The notes beneath the pieces are model-generated. The model was not told where the DNA came from and made no database searches. It was given only the letters and a program-made list of their open reading frames with translations. This document shows, one piece after another, positions 36,812-45,919 of a stretch of DNA of 64,000 nt. Source of the DNA: Ketobacter alkanivorans (GTDB lineage: Bacteria > Pseudomonadota > Gammaproteobacteria > Pseudomonadales > Ketobacteraceae); assembly GCF_002863865.1 (NCBI RefSeq), contig NZ_CP022684.1, forward strand, positions 4,097,990-4,161,989, given 5' to 3'. Both the position numbers and the translations under genes were made by a program. Every line of letters begins with the position of its first letter. The stretch's first letter is position 1.

Positions 36812-37402
36812 ATGAGAATGAACTTTCACCGTGTGTTGACCGCCGCTATTGCCGGAGCGATGTTGTTGTGCTCTGGATTACTGCAAGCAGCACAGACGTA
36901 CAAAATGGATACAGCAGGCAGCCATGCCTTTATTCAATTCAAGATTCAGCACTTGGGGTACAGCTGGCTGTTAGGCCGTTTCAATACCTTTGAGGGTGAG
37001 TTTGTCCTGGATGAGGCCAATGTTCAGAACTCCAAGGTGAACGTCACCATTGATGTGGCAAGCGTGGATTCCAATCATGGTGAGCGGGACAAGCATTTGC
37101 GCGGAAAGGATTTCTTTGATGTTTCCCAGTTCCCCAAGGCCACGTTTGTCAGCACTAAAATCGAAAAAACCGGTGATAAAACTGCCAAAATCACCGGCGA
37201 CTTTACTTTAAAAGGGGTAACCAAACCGGTAACCCTGGATGCCGTATATGTGGGGGGAGGTAAAGATCCCTGGGGTGGTTATCGTCAGGGTTTTGAAGCA
37301 ACGACGCAGTTGCGCTTAAAAGATTTCGGTATTGATTACAATTTGGGGCCAGCGTCTGAAGTGGTGGATATCTACATTTCCGTGGAAGGTATCAGGCAGT
37401 AA
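36812..37402 (+). CDS. YceI family periplasmic protein
   Basis: 196 residues, AGGAG before the ATG. Signal peptide ending near LLQAA-QTY. Lipocalin-like beta barrel with the family markers SHAFIQFKIQHLGYSWLLGRFNTFEGEF, DSNHGERDKHLRGKDFFDVSQFPKATF and LKGVTKPVTLD. Family members bind long isoprenoid chains such as ubiquinone precursors, which fits pairing with b561. Confidence 0.93.
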   Translation: MRMNFHRVLTAAIAGAMLLCSGLLQAAQTYKMDTAGSHAFIQFKIQHLGYSWLLGRFNTFEGEFVLDEANVQNSKVNVTIDVASVDSNHGERDKHLRGKDFFDVSQFPKATFVSTKIEKTGDKTAKITGDFTLKGVTKPVTLDAVYVGGGKDPWGGYRQGFEATTQLRLKDFGIDYNLGPASEVVDIYISVEGIRQ

Positions 37403-37425
37403 GCCTGCAAGCGCAAATGCTTTAA

Positions 37426-37466
37426 ACAGCGCGTGAACAGCCAGAAGTGGGCTGTTCACGCGCTGT
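37426..37466. terminator. 17-bp perfect hairpin between convergent genes
   Basis: Arms 37426-37442 and 37450-37466 pair perfectly over 17 bp with a 7-base loop. There is no T run on either strand, so it is not a classical intrinsic terminator. It lies between the yceI stop and the crotonase stop and may block both transcripts or protect their 3' ends. Confidence 0.5.
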
Positions 37467-37471
37467 GTGCA

Positions 37472-38242
37472 TCAGTTGAATTGGGAAAAGTCTGGCTTAC
37501 GTTTTTCTAAAAACGCGCTAAACGCTTCCTTGGCTTCAGGGCCTTGCAGCATCTCGGTAAAGTAATCTTCCTCCATCTTCATGATGGCTTTGAGTTGTTC
37601 CGCATTACCCGTGCGCAGTAATTGCTTGGTTACCCGGATCGAGCGCGGCGGCAGCACAGCCAGTTGCTGAGCCTTGGCGATGGCGTGGGCTTGATATTCT
37701 TCCGCATCCACAACTTCATTAACTATGCCCATTTCCACCGCTTCGTCGGCGCGAAACATTTCGCACAGCATCAGCAGTTTGGCTGCTTTTCGATAGCCGA
37801 TCAGCTGGGGGAACAGCAGGCTGGATCCTGCCTCCGGGCACAGGCCTAATGTGGCGAACGGCATTTGAAATTTGGCGCCCGGTGCGGCGTATACCAGGTC
37901 GCAATGCATCAACATGGTGGTGCCTACCCCTACAGCCGGGCCATTTACTGCGGCTACCAGAGGCTTGGTCAGGTTGGGGAGGGTGCGCAGAAAACGGCCC
38001 ACGGGGGAGTCACCACCAATACTGGAGCTGTTAAGGAAATCCACCAGATCGTTACCAGCGGTAAAGCAATCCTTTGTGCCCGTGATCACGCCAACGCGCA
38101 GGTTGGAATCGTTTTCCAGTTGATCCAGAGCATCGGAGATGCCGTTGTACATGTCCCCGGTGAGGGCGTTTTTTTTGTCCGCCCGATTCAGTCGGATGAT
38201 GATGATGTGGCCCTGAATCTCGGTGAGTACTTGTTCGGTCAT
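37472..38242 (-). CDS. Enoyl-CoA hydratase/isomerase family protein
   Basis: 256-residue crotonase. TAGNDLVDFL and AAVNGPAVGVGTTMLMHCDLVYAA (oxyanion hole) are intact. The first catalytic Glu position lies in FATLGLCPEAGSS. Members hydrate or isomerise acyl-CoA thioesters; the exact reaction cannot be read from sequence. Its ATG overlaps the thioesterase stop (ATGA), so the two are coupled, which suggests a shared acyl-CoA substrate. Confidence 0.9.
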   Translation of the reverse strand: MTEQVLTEIQGHIIIIRLNRADKKNALTGDMYNGISDALDQLENDSNLRVGVITGTKDCFTAGNDLVDFLNSSSIGGDSPVGRFLRTLPNLTKPLVAAVNGPAVGVGTTMLMHCDLVYAAPGAKFQMPFATLGLCPEAGSSLLFPQLIGYRKAAKLLMLCEMFRADEAVEMGIVNEVVDAEEYQAHAIAKAQQLAVLPPRSIRVTKQLLRTGNAEQLKAIMKMEEDYFTEMLQGPEAKEAFSAFLEKRKPDFSQFN

Positions 38243-38850
38243 GGGAGGGTCTTCTCTTTGTGGCTATTGTTGTGTTGATTGGGTTGTTCATCTACAGACG
38301 CATGGGCCGCAGCGATGGCTTGGGTTTCACTGCGTTGCGCCTGAACCAGCAGGTTAAGGTGCTGGGCGCTGTCGGGCAGTGTTGCGGGTGTTACCCCGGG
38401 TGCCATTTCTTTAAATGCTGCCAAGGGTGACACCCGTTTGCCAGTTTTAATGCTCACCATTGCCATTCGGATGACCGCAGCGGTAAATACGGTTTTGCGG
38501 TAAGTAAACAGTTGCTCCATGTAGATGTATTTTTCATCCCAGCTGCTGATGCGGGTTTCTACCTTGAAACGTTGCAGTGGGCGTATTTCTTTAACGTAGC
38601 TGATTTCGGTGTTGGCGATGAGGGCTTTAAAGCCGCGGCCATGCATTTCCTGCAGCCACGGCGTGTGTATCATGAACTCAACCCGCCCACGCTCCAGATA
38701 TTTCAGATATTTCACATTGTTCATGTGAACGTTGGCATCCAGATCCCAGGGCATGCAGCGATAGCGTGCGAACACCCAATCCTGAAAGGTCTTGGTGGGT
38801 TTTATTTTCTGAACGTAAAGCGCAAAAATGAACCGAACTATAAACCACAT
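38239..38850 (-). CDS. Acyl-CoA thioesterase-like hotdog protein (4HBT/THEM6-like)
   Basis: 203 residues. A short hydrophobic N-terminus (MWFIVRFIFALYV) is followed by a hotdog domain with RCMPWDLDANVHMNNVKYLKYLERGRVEFM, the motif of acyl-CoA thioesterases of the THEM6/FcbC type, where Asp and the HMNN turn matter. The tail is polar and low in complexity (HASVDEQPNQHNNSHKEK). First gene of a two-gene unit with the crotonase. Confidence 0.82.
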   Translation of the reverse strand: MWFIVRFIFALYVQKIKPTKTFQDWVFARYRCMPWDLDANVHMNNVKYLKYLERGRVEFMIHTPWLQEMHGRGFKALIANTEISYVKEIRPLQRFKVETRISSWDEKYIYMEQLFTYRKTVFTAAVIRMAMVSIKTGKRVSPLAAFKEMAPGVTPATLPDSAQHLNLLVQAQRSETQAIAAAHASVDEQPNQHNNSHKEKTLP

Positions 38851-38904
38851 GATACTACCTGCACTGGTTTGGGTTTGTTTGGTGTGCTGACTACGGCGTG
38901 GCCG

Positions 38905-39882
38905 TTACTGCATCGTCAGTACAACTTTTCCAACCGCCTTCCGTTGCAGCAATAAATTCATCGCATCCGCTACCTGTTCAAGCGGGTAACTGGCACACAC
39001 GTAAGGCTTGATCTTGCCCTCCATCGACCACTGGAACAGTTCTTTAAAGTTGTCCTGATTGGCTTGGGCTTCTTTGGCCAGGGAAGCGCCCCAGAACACG
39101 CCCACTACAGAACTGCTTTTCAACAGAGTCAGGTTGGCTGCCAGCTGCGGAATATCGCCACTGGCAAAACCCACCACCAGCAGGCGGCCGCCCCAGTTAA
39201 TACAACGCATGGCTGTTTGAGTGTATTCGCCACCCACTGCATCGTATATGACATCAGCGCCGTTACCGCCGGTCAATTTTTTCACTTGATCCTTCCAGTC
39301 CGCATCGTTGTAATTGACGATGTGATCCGCCCCGCGTTGTTGGCACACCGCCAGCTTCTCATTATTGCCACCTGCCGCGATGACCGTTGCCCCCATCAAT
39401 TTACCTAATTCCACGGCGGCCATGCCCACACCGCCAGATGCACCCAGTACCAGCAGGGTCTCACCTGCTTGCAGTTGCCCTCGCTGCTTGAGCGCGTAGT
39501 AAGAGGTACCATAGATCATGGTGAAGGCGGCGGCCTCTTCGTAACTGAACGCCGACGGCATAGGGAAACAGCTGGCTGCTGGCACCACGATTTCTTCCGC
39601 GTAGGCACCCACAAAGGCAAAACCCATCACCTGATCGCCTGGTTTAACGTGGGTTACTTTGTCGCCTACGGCTTTCACGGTGCCCGCCACCTCTGTACCG
39701 GGGATGAAAGGCAGGGGCGGCTTGAATTGATACTTGTTTTCGATGATCAGCGTGTCGGGAAAGTTAATGCCCGCAGCATGTACGGCGATCAGTACGCCGT
39801 CAGCGCCAACACTCGGGGAGGGTACTTCTTCCACCACCAGTTTTTCCGCCGGACCGTATTCTTTACAAAGCACCGCTTTCAT
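38905..39882 (-). CDS. NADPH:quinone oxidoreductase-like (zinc-independent MDR)
   Basis: 325-residue medium-chain dehydrogenase. GroES-like N-terminal domain (AAGINFPDTLIIENKYQFKPPLPFIPGTEVAGTV) and Rossmann domain (VLGASGGVGMAAVELGKLMGA). The zinc ligands of alcohol dehydrogenases are absent, as in quinone reductases and enoyl reductases of this branch. The gap to the thioesterase gene is 54 bp, so it may be in the same transcript. Confidence 0.88.
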   Translation of the reverse strand: MKAVLCKEYGPAEKLVVEEVPSPSVGADGVLIAVHAAGINFPDTLIIENKYQFKPPLPFIPGTEVAGTVKAVGDKVTHVKPGDQVMGFAFVGAYAEEIVVPAASCFPMPSAFSYEEAAAFTMIYGTSYYALKQRGQLQAGETLLVLGASGGVGMAAVELGKLMGATVIAAGGNNEKLAVCQQRGADHIVNYNDADWKDQVKKLTGGNGADVIYDAVGGEYTQTAMRCINWGGRLLVVGFASGDIPQLAANLTLLKSSSVVGVFWGASLAKEAQANQDNFKELFQWSMEGKIKPYVCASYPLEQVADAMNLLLQRKAVGKVVLTMQ

Positions 39883-40104
39883 GGGTATGTTCCCTTTCGT
39901 TGTCGTATCGTTGTTGTCGTGGCAGAGAAGGTTACGCAGTCTGCAATTTTGAAGTCAATCAGAAGCGCGATCACTGACTGAAAAGGCTAATTAACTGTCA
40001 GTTTTGGCCAGTAGCGTGTTGATATTGCCCTGTGTATACTTTCGACCCGATAGTCACACCCATACTCAAATCATCAAAATTTATTATGTAGGCGAGGATT
40101 GAAC

Positions 40105-40875
40105 ATGGATTTACAAGGCAAGATTGCTGTCGTAACCGGGGGCGCGTCAGGTCTGGGTAGAGCGACCACAGAAGCGTTTTTGGCCAAAGGTGCCAAGGTT
40201 GTTATTTTCGATCTGAACGAAGATGCCGGTAATGCGGCTGTTGCTGAGCTGGGCGCTAACTGCCGATTCGAAAAAGTGAATGTGGCCGACGAAGCGTCTG
40301 TGCAAGGTGCCATCGCCAACGTATTAAGCGCTTTCGGTGCGCTGCATGTTGCAGTGAACTGTGCCGGTATTGGTTCTGCTATGAAAACCTACGGCAGCAA
40401 AGGCCCGCACTCGCTGGAAATTTTCCAGAAGGTTATTGCGGTAAACCTGGTGGGTACTTTCAATGTTACCCGTCTGGCGGCAGAAGCCATGGCTAAAAAC
40501 GATCCGGTTACCGAAGATGGTGAGCGTGGAGTGATTATCAACACGGCGTCGGTTGCGGCGTTTGATGGTCAGGTTGGTCAGGTGGCGTATTCTGCGTCTA
40601 AAGGTGGTGTTGTGGGCATGACATTGCCGATAGCTCGTGACTTGTCTACCTACGGCATTCGAGTGAACGTGATAGCTCCGGGGATCTTTAATACTCCGTT
40701 AATGAATGCAGCCCCCGACGCGGTGAAACTGCCACTGGTTGAAATGACTCAGTTCCCCAAACGTCTGGGGCATCCCCCCGAGTACGGTCAGCTGGCCTGC
40801 CAGATGGTTGAAAATGGATTCTTTAATGGTGAAGTTGTGCGTCTGGACGGCTCTATCCGTATGGCGCCTCGCTGA
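40105..40875 (+). CDS. SDR, 3-hydroxyacyl-CoA dehydrogenase type 2 (HSD10)-like
   Basis: 256 residues from the ATG at 40105 (GAGG 7 bp upstream). TGGASGLGRATTEAF (NAD binding), NCAG, NTASVAAFDGQVGQVAYSASKGG (Ser, Tyr, Lys) and the typical RDLSTYGIRVNVIAPGIFNTPLM. This is the bacterial 17beta-HSD10/3-hydroxy-2-methylbutyryl-CoA dehydrogenase pattern, used in fatty acid or isoleucine breakdown. Divergent from the quinone oxidoreductase group. Confidence 0.88.
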   Translation: MDLQGKIAVVTGGASGLGRATTEAFLAKGAKVVIFDLNEDAGNAAVAELGANCRFEKVNVADEASVQGAIANVLSAFGALHVAVNCAGIGSAMKTYGSKGPHSLEIFQKVIAVNLVGTFNVTRLAAEAMAKNDPVTEDGERGVIINTASVAAFDGQVGQVAYSASKGGVVGMTLPIARDLSTYGIRVNVIAPGIFNTPLMNAAPDAVKLPLVEMTQFPKRLGHPPEYGQLACQMVENGFFNGEVVRLDGSIRMAPR

Positions 40876-40902
40876 TCGAACCCACAAGGTTTGATGGCCG
40901 CT

Positions 40903-40930
40903 AAGCCCGCTTTTATAAGCGGGCTTTTTT
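40903..40930 (+). terminator. Terminator after the HSD10-like gene
   Basis: Perfect 10-bp arms AAGCCCGCTT and AAGCGGGCTT with a TTAT loop, followed by further T to make a run of six. Flanked by two copies of GTTTGATGGCCGCT (40889-40902 and 40940-40953). Confidence 0.92.
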
Positions 40931-41025
40931 GTGGATGACGTTTGATGGCCGCTGTACGGAATGAGGTGGAAGCGTGTAAAGTGAGGGTTTGACGGCTTTT
41001 GATATTCTGACCAAGGAACCTCACC

Positions 41026-41148
41026 ATGATAAGAAAAATTGGATTGATTACTGTACTGGTACTGGCTGGTATCACCCTGTCTGGTTGCACCACTTGCGAT
41101 GTGGCGCTTTGGCTGGGGGATGATGTTTGCGCTATTGGTAGTATTTGA
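41026..41148 (+). CDS. Tiny lipoprotein, 40 residues
   Basis: ATG at 41026 with AAGGAA 8 bp upstream. The product begins MIRKIGLITVLVLAGITLSGC: a basic start, hydrophobic core and the lipobox LSGC with the lipidated Cys at 21. The mature part is only 20 residues and has two more Cys, TTCDVALWLGDDVCAIGSI. It is therefore likely a membrane-tethered micro-lipoprotein. Function unknown. It sits between the terminator and the MFS gene, 52 bp before the latter. Confidence 0.65.
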   Translation: MIRKIGLITVLVLAGITLSGCTTCDVALWLGDDVCAIGSI

Positions 41149-41200
41149 TTGGGCGTTGTTGCGGGCTGAGTGAAACGCAGCTTGGAGCGTAGGGAAACCG

Positions 41201-42382
41201 GTGAATTATCGTAACCTGATCCTTTTGGTATTGGGGCAATGTACCCTGGGCGCCACTGCACCCATGTTGGTGTTAATCAACGGATTTATCGGTACAGAGT
41301 TGGCTCCCACCGAAGCTTTGGCGACACTGGGAATGGGTACGTTGGTGGCGGGTACGGCGCTGGCCACTGTGCCTGCTGCCAGGTTGGCGCAGCGGCGGGG
41401 CCGCCGCTTTGGCTTTATGGTGGCAGCAATGCTGAGCATTCTGGGCTCGGCTCTGGCCATTGGCTCCATTCACTTCCACAGTTTTACCTTGTTTTGTGTG
41501 GCCATGTTTGTGCTGGGCACCACCTTGGCATTTATGCAGCAATTTCGTTTTGCCGCAGCGGAGAATGCCAGGCCAGACCAGATCAGCCTGGCGGTTTCCA
41601 TGATTCTGTTTGCCGGAATTGGCTCTGCCATGATCGGCCCCCGGCTGGGGGTGGCCGCAGCGCCGTGGCTGCCAGAGCTGCCTTACGCTGGATCATTTGT
41701 TGCCCTTGCTGTGCTGGCATTGGCGTGTTTGTTGGTGATGTCCTTTTATCGCTCCCAAGCCCGGCCCAGTCAGAGCGAGCCCACTTCGGTAACCCGGGTG
41801 CAGCTGTGGCGTCCAGGTTATGTATTGGGTGTATTGTGTGGTGCCACGTCGTTCTCGGTGATGAGCTTGGTGATGACAGCCACACCCATCAGTATGCACC
41901 ACCATCAGGGGTTGCCCTTGGCTGAAACCGCCGACGTGATTCAGTGGCATATTGTGGCCATGTTTGTGCCGTCTCTTTTTACCGGTTATCTAATCAAGCG
42001 CATAGGCGTGCAGTGGGTTGCACTACTGGGCATCCTGATCAATATCGCCTGCGTATTAATGGCGCTGTCGGGTGTGACATTGCAGCACTATCTGGTGGCG
42101 CTGGTGCTGTTGGGGCTTGGCTGGAACGCACTGTTTATGGCGGGAACCCACTGGGTCGCGGTTACCCATGCCGGAGAGGAGCGCTTTCAGGCGCAGGCCA
42201 ATAATGATTTTATTGTGTTTGCTTGTCAGGGGGTTGCATCCCTCAGCGCGGGTTTTCTGCTGGCTTTGATTGGGTGGCAAGGGCTGAATTTGGTAGCGCT
42301 TGCCATGTTGTTGATTTGTATGATGGTGTGGTTCCACCTAGTATTGATCAGACAGGTTCACCGTCTAGGTGTGGCAACGTAG
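41201..42382 (+). CDS. MFS transporter
   Basis: 393 residues, GTG start, about 12 membrane helices. The loop between helices 2 and 3 is RLAQRRGRRFGF, the usual MFS motif A position (G-x-x-x-D-R-x-G-R-R variant). The central cytoplasmic loop is short (SQARPSQSEPTS). Substrate unknown. The next gene (PaiB-like) begins 19 bp later and may be cotranscribed. Confidence 0.85.
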   Translation: MNYRNLILLVLGQCTLGATAPMLVLINGFIGTELAPTEALATLGMGTLVAGTALATVPAARLAQRRGRRFGFMVAAMLSILGSALAIGSIHFHSFTLFCVAMFVLGTTLAFMQQFRFAAAENARPDQISLAVSMILFAGIGSAMIGPRLGVAAAPWLPELPYAGSFVALAVLALACLLVMSFYRSQARPSQSEPTSVTRVQLWRPGYVLGVLCGATSFSVMSLVMTATPISMHHHQGLPLAETADVIQWHIVAMFVPSLFTGYLIKRIGVQWVALLGILINIACVLMALSGVTLQHYLVALVLLGLGWNALFMAGTHWVAVTHAGEERFQAQANNDFIVFACQGVASLSAGFLLALIGWQGLNLVALAMLLICMMVWFHLVLIRQVHRLGVAT

Positions 42383-42401
42383 GTTCTAAGCAGGCTTTGT
42401 G

Positions 42402-43028
42402 ATGTATACGCCGGATTCATTTTTGGTTTCTGAACGGGAAGTGTTATATGACTGGATCGAGCGCTGGAGCTTTGGCAAGCTGGCGACAACCCAGCGTGGA
42501 CGCATAGAAATCAATTCGTTTCCGTTCTATCTGGATCGGGAGAAGCATGAGTTGGTGGGCCATATGGGGCGCACCAACAGGCAGTGGCAAAGCTTGATGC
42601 GGGCAGATGACCTCTTGGTGTGTTTTGACGGCCCCCATGGTTATGTTTCGCCGCGCTGGTACAGTCAGCCGGATGGTGTGCCAACGTGGAATTTTTTGAG
42701 TGTTCAAGTGGTTGGAGCGGCAGAGCTGATTAAGACAGAAGCCGAATCCGTATCGGTTCTACGCCATATGTCCGAAATAAATGAAGAGCACTATGGCGAG
42801 GGCTGGACGCTTGATGAGCTGGCTGCGGACAAGTTGAGCATGATGCTCAAAGCACTGGTGTTCTTCCGTATCAAAATCCAATCAATGGAGGGTAAGGCCA
42901 AGCTGAGCCAGAATCGCAGCAAAATGGATCGCGTAGGTGTGATTCAGAAGTTTGCAGCCAGCCCGGATACTCAACTCCAGGCATTAGCCCGTTTGATGAA
43001 GGATGCTCTCAAGCAGGAGCAGAAGTAA
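42402..43028 (+). CDS. PaiB-like FMN-binding protein
   Basis: 208 residues from the ATG at 42402; a GTG just before is also possible. The N-terminal split barrel MYTPDSFLVSEREVLYDWIERWSFGKLAT and the loop GHMGRTNRQWQSL match the PaiB/FMN-binding negative regulator family, as do YVSPRWYSQPDGVPTWNFLSVQVVG and the C-terminal KLSQNRSKMDRVGVI. In Bacillus PaiB affects protease and sporulation genes; here the role is unknown. Confidence 0.85.
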   Translation: MYTPDSFLVSEREVLYDWIERWSFGKLATTQRGRIEINSFPFYLDREKHELVGHMGRTNRQWQSLMRADDLLVCFDGPHGYVSPRWYSQPDGVPTWNFLSVQVVGAAELIKTEAESVSVLRHMSEINEEHYGEGWTLDELAADKLSMMLKALVFFRIKIQSMEGKAKLSQNRSKMDRVGVIQKFAASPDTQLQALARLMKDALKQEQK

Positions 43029-43096
43029 ACCTTGCAGCTATGGCAGCAAAGTTGAGCTAGAATGTCAGAAGGATTCTTACACAGGGTTGGTGTGGG

Positions 43097-45919
43097 TTGC
43101 TTAGGCATATTCCTTTCATATTGTTGTTCTTTTTTATAGCTTTTTCTGCTTCGGCAGAAGAACTCAAGCCCCTCACTGTTCAACTTAAATGGCAACACCA
43201 ATTTCAATTTGCAGGCTTTTACGCGGCCGTGGAAAAAGGCTTCTATCGTAAGGCCGGTTTTGAGGTAACCCTTAAGCAAGCCGCGGTGGGCGTTAACCCC
43301 ATAGAAGTAGTCTTGAGCGGAAAAGCAGATTACGGTGTCGCCAATTCGGAATTACTGCTTTATCACCTAAAAGGCAGCCCTGTCACGGCGCTGGCCGTTC
43401 TGATTCAGCATTCCCCATTGGTTCTGGTAAGCCTTGAAAACTCGGGGATATACAGCCCTCAGGATTTGATTGGCAAACGCGTAATGTTTCCCGCTGGCCC
43501 CTACGGCGCCAATACGTTGGGGTTGTTGGCTCGAGAGGGTGTTGAAGCTTCACAGGTAAAGCAGGTGCCGATGTCGTTTAATGTGGATGACCTGATCAAT
43601 GGCCAAGTGGATGCCATGGTGGGTTACGCGACGGATTTGCCTTATCAACTCAATGAAAAAGGTGTTGCCTTTAATCTTATCCAGCCGCGCAGTTATGGTA
43701 TCGATTTTTATGGGGATACCCTTTTCACCTCGCGGGATCGGGTAGGCAACAAGAGTGAAGAGGTGCGCTTGTTTCGTAACGCGACCCTGGCGGGATGGCG
43801 CTACGCTTTGGAACACCCACAAGAGGTTATAGGTTTTCTGCAAACTCGCTTTCGTAGCTCGAAGGATTTGGAAGCGCTGCAATTCGAAGCAACCGCAATG
43901 CGGAAATTGATGGCACCAACCTTGGTGGACCTGGGCCATATGAACCCTGGGCGCTGGCAGCATATCGGCGAAACGTTTGCCGCACTGGGTATGGGCCCCA
44001 AAAAAATCGACTTGGATGGCTTTTTATACGACCCGAATCGTACGGTATTTAATGAGCGGATGCGGCAGCTGATTTGGTGGATGGTAATCGCTGCGGCGCT
44101 AGTGGGCCTGCTTTTATTGTTGCTGGTTGCGTTGAATTGGCGGTTAAACCGAAAAGTGTCAGCGCATGCGCTGGAGCTCGCCGAGCGCAAGCATCGGGAA
44201 ATATCCCTGCGTTTGTTATCGAAGGCGGTGGAAAACAGTCACTCAGGCGTCTTGATCATCGACAGCAGCGAAAAGGTTGTCTATGCCAACCCAGCCTTTT
44301 GTGAGCAGTGTGGGTTAGATGCACCTGAGCTGCAAAGCATGAACCTGAGTGATGTGCGACGTTATCTGGCATTGCCCGAAATTGATTCCAGATGTTGGGA
44401 AGGCTCAGCTGAGCTTGCTGTGCCAGTGGAAGTGAAGGGCCGGTTTGCAGATGGAAGTGAGCGTTGGGTGCAGGTGGCGGTTTCGCCCATTTTAGAGTAT
44501 CCAGATCAGGGGGTGGAGCTATACAGGGAGCCTGCTCCTGTCAGCCACTATGTGTTTTCATGCGAGGACATAACACCCCAGAAGAAAAGCCAAGAACAGA
44601 TGGAAAAGCTGGCGTTTTACGATCAACTTACAGGCCTGGAATCTCGATTGCTGTTCAAGCTGCGATTGGAGAATGCACTGGCACGTTCTGCCCGTGATAA
44701 CAAAATGACGGCCCTCATGTTTATCGATCTTGATTTGTTTAAGAAAATAAACGATCACTATGGCCATGACGTGGGGGATGAAGTTCTGAAGGCGGTGGCC
44801 ACTCGAATCAGACAAACGGTGCGCAGTAATGACACAGTGGCTCGCATCAGTGGCGACGAATTTACGGTGATCGTATCCGATATTGTAGATCATACCGTGG
44901 TGCGCAGAGTGGCTGAGGATATTCTTAATTCCTTGACCAAAGCAATTAACGTGGCGGGCATTGAACACGTTGTCAGTGTCAGTATCGGCATTGCAATCAC
45001 ACCCAGTGATGCCAATGATGTGGAGACCTTAACCAAGCATGCCGATGTTGCCATGTATCAGGCTAAAAAAAGCGGGCGTAATGGCGTGCAATTTTTCTCC
45101 CATTCTATGAATGAGTGGGTTAGAGAGAAAAAGCAGTTAGAGCAGGACATGAGAGAGGCATTGTCCGAGCGCCAGTTCAAGTTGGTATATCAGCCGGTTG
45201 TAGAGCTGACTACCGGCAAACTGGTAGGGCTTGAAGTGTTACTGCGCTGGCAGCACCCGGTAAGAGGCAGTATTTCACCTGAATATTTTATTCCGTTGGC
45301 CGAAGAAAGCGGGTTGATATTGCCTTTGGGGAAATGGCTTGCTCATGAGTTGATTGCTGCCATGCAGCGGATATCAAGTGTGGGTGTTACCGGGCTAATG
45401 ATGAGTATCAATATGAGCCCGAAGCAGGTGCGTGATGATGCACTGTTACGAGATGTCAGTCAGATATTGCAACGTCAGGGTGTCGACGATTTCAGGCTGC
45501 TGCTGGAGCTGACTGAACGTGCCCTGCGGGATGATGGGCGCAACGATGGCGTCAACCTGCGGCGCTTGACTGAACTTGGTTTCAAACTGGTTATTGATGA
45601 ATTCGGCGAGGGAGGTGTATCGGTAAGAATGTTGAGCGAACTGCCCGCTGAGTACATCAAAATCAGCAGGCAGTTTGTTCAGGAATGTGCCTATAACGTT
45701 GCTTCACAGCAGGCGATATGTGCAACTCTGGCGCTTGCTCGATGCTTGGGCATACAAGCGATTGCGGTAGGGGTTGAATCCCTTGATCAGGTTAGGTTTC
45801 TGCGTGAACAGGGTTGTGCTCTGGGGCAGGGGCACTTGTTTTCGCCTGCCAGCGAACTCGAAGAGTTACTGGATCGGTTCAGCCCCGACAACGTCGTCAT
45901 GTTCACGTCAGCGACCTGA
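43097..45919 (+). CDS. Receptor: NMT1-type binding domain, PAS, GGDEF and degenerate EAL
   Basis: 940 residues, TTG start. Signal peptide, then a periplasmic NMT1/THI5-like domain (about 25-320: LTVQLKWQHQFQFAGFYAAVEKGFY), a membrane helix (about 328-350), PAS (about 365-490), GGDEF (about 505-665) and EAL (about 680-930). The GGDEF site reads SGDEF (ARISGDEF), a variant compatible with activity. In the EAL domain the motif is EVL and LELTERAL is kept. The usual DDFG is DEFGEGG and the KID lysine-Asp motif is KIS, so metal-binding acids are missing and phosphodiesterase activity is doubtful. It likely senses a thiamine-precursor-like or other small ligand and controls c-di-GMP. Confidence 0.9.
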   Translation: MLRHIPFILLFFFIAFSASAEELKPLTVQLKWQHQFQFAGFYAAVEKGFYRKAGFEVTLKQAAVGVNPIEVVLSGKADYGVANSELLLYHLKGSPVTALAVLIQHSPLVLVSLENSGIYSPQDLIGKRVMFPAGPYGANTLGLLAREGVEASQVKQVPMSFNVDDLINGQVDAMVGYATDLPYQLNEKGVAFNLIQPRSYGIDFYGDTLFTSRDRVGNKSEEVRLFRNATLAGWRYALEHPQEVIGFLQTRFRSSKDLEALQFEATAMRKLMAPTLVDLGHMNPGRWQHIGETFAALGMGPKKIDLDGFLYDPNRTVFNERMRQLIWWMVIAAALVGLLLLLLVALNWRLNRKVSAHALELAERKHREISLRLLSKAVENSHSGVLIIDSSEKVVYANPAFCEQCGLDAPELQSMNLSDVRRYLALPEIDSRCWEGSAELAVPVEVKGRFADGSERWVQVAVSPILEYPDQGVELYREPAPVSHYVFSCEDITPQKKSQEQMEKLAFYDQLTGLESRLLFKLRLENALARSARDNKMTALMFIDLDLFKKINDHYGHDVGDEVLKAVATRIRQTVRSNDTVARISGDEFTVIVSDIVDHTVVRRVAEDILNSLTKAINVAGIEHVVSVSIGIAITPSDANDVETLTKHADVAMYQAKKSGRNGVQFFSHSMNEWVREKKQLEQDMREALSERQFKLVYQPVVELTTGKLVGLEVLLRWQHPVRGSISPEYFIPLAEESGLILPLGKWLAHELIAAMQRISSVGVTGLMMSINMSPKQVRDDALLRDVSQILQRQGVDDFRLLLELTERALRDDGRNDGVNLRRLTELGFKLVIDEFGEGGVSVRMLSELPAEYIKISRQFVQECAYNVASQQAICATLALARCLGIQAIAVGVESLDQVRFLREQGCALGQGHLFSPASELEELLDRFSPDNVVMFTSAT

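Noticed and set aside
37719..37904. Alternative-frame ORF within the crotonase gene
   Set aside because: Shadow of the conserved crotonase frame on the same strand.
45908..45919. 12-bp overlap of the EAL-protein and FAR genes as a sign of misassembly
   Set aside because: Short tail-to-tail overlaps are normal, and both proteins have plausible C-termini.
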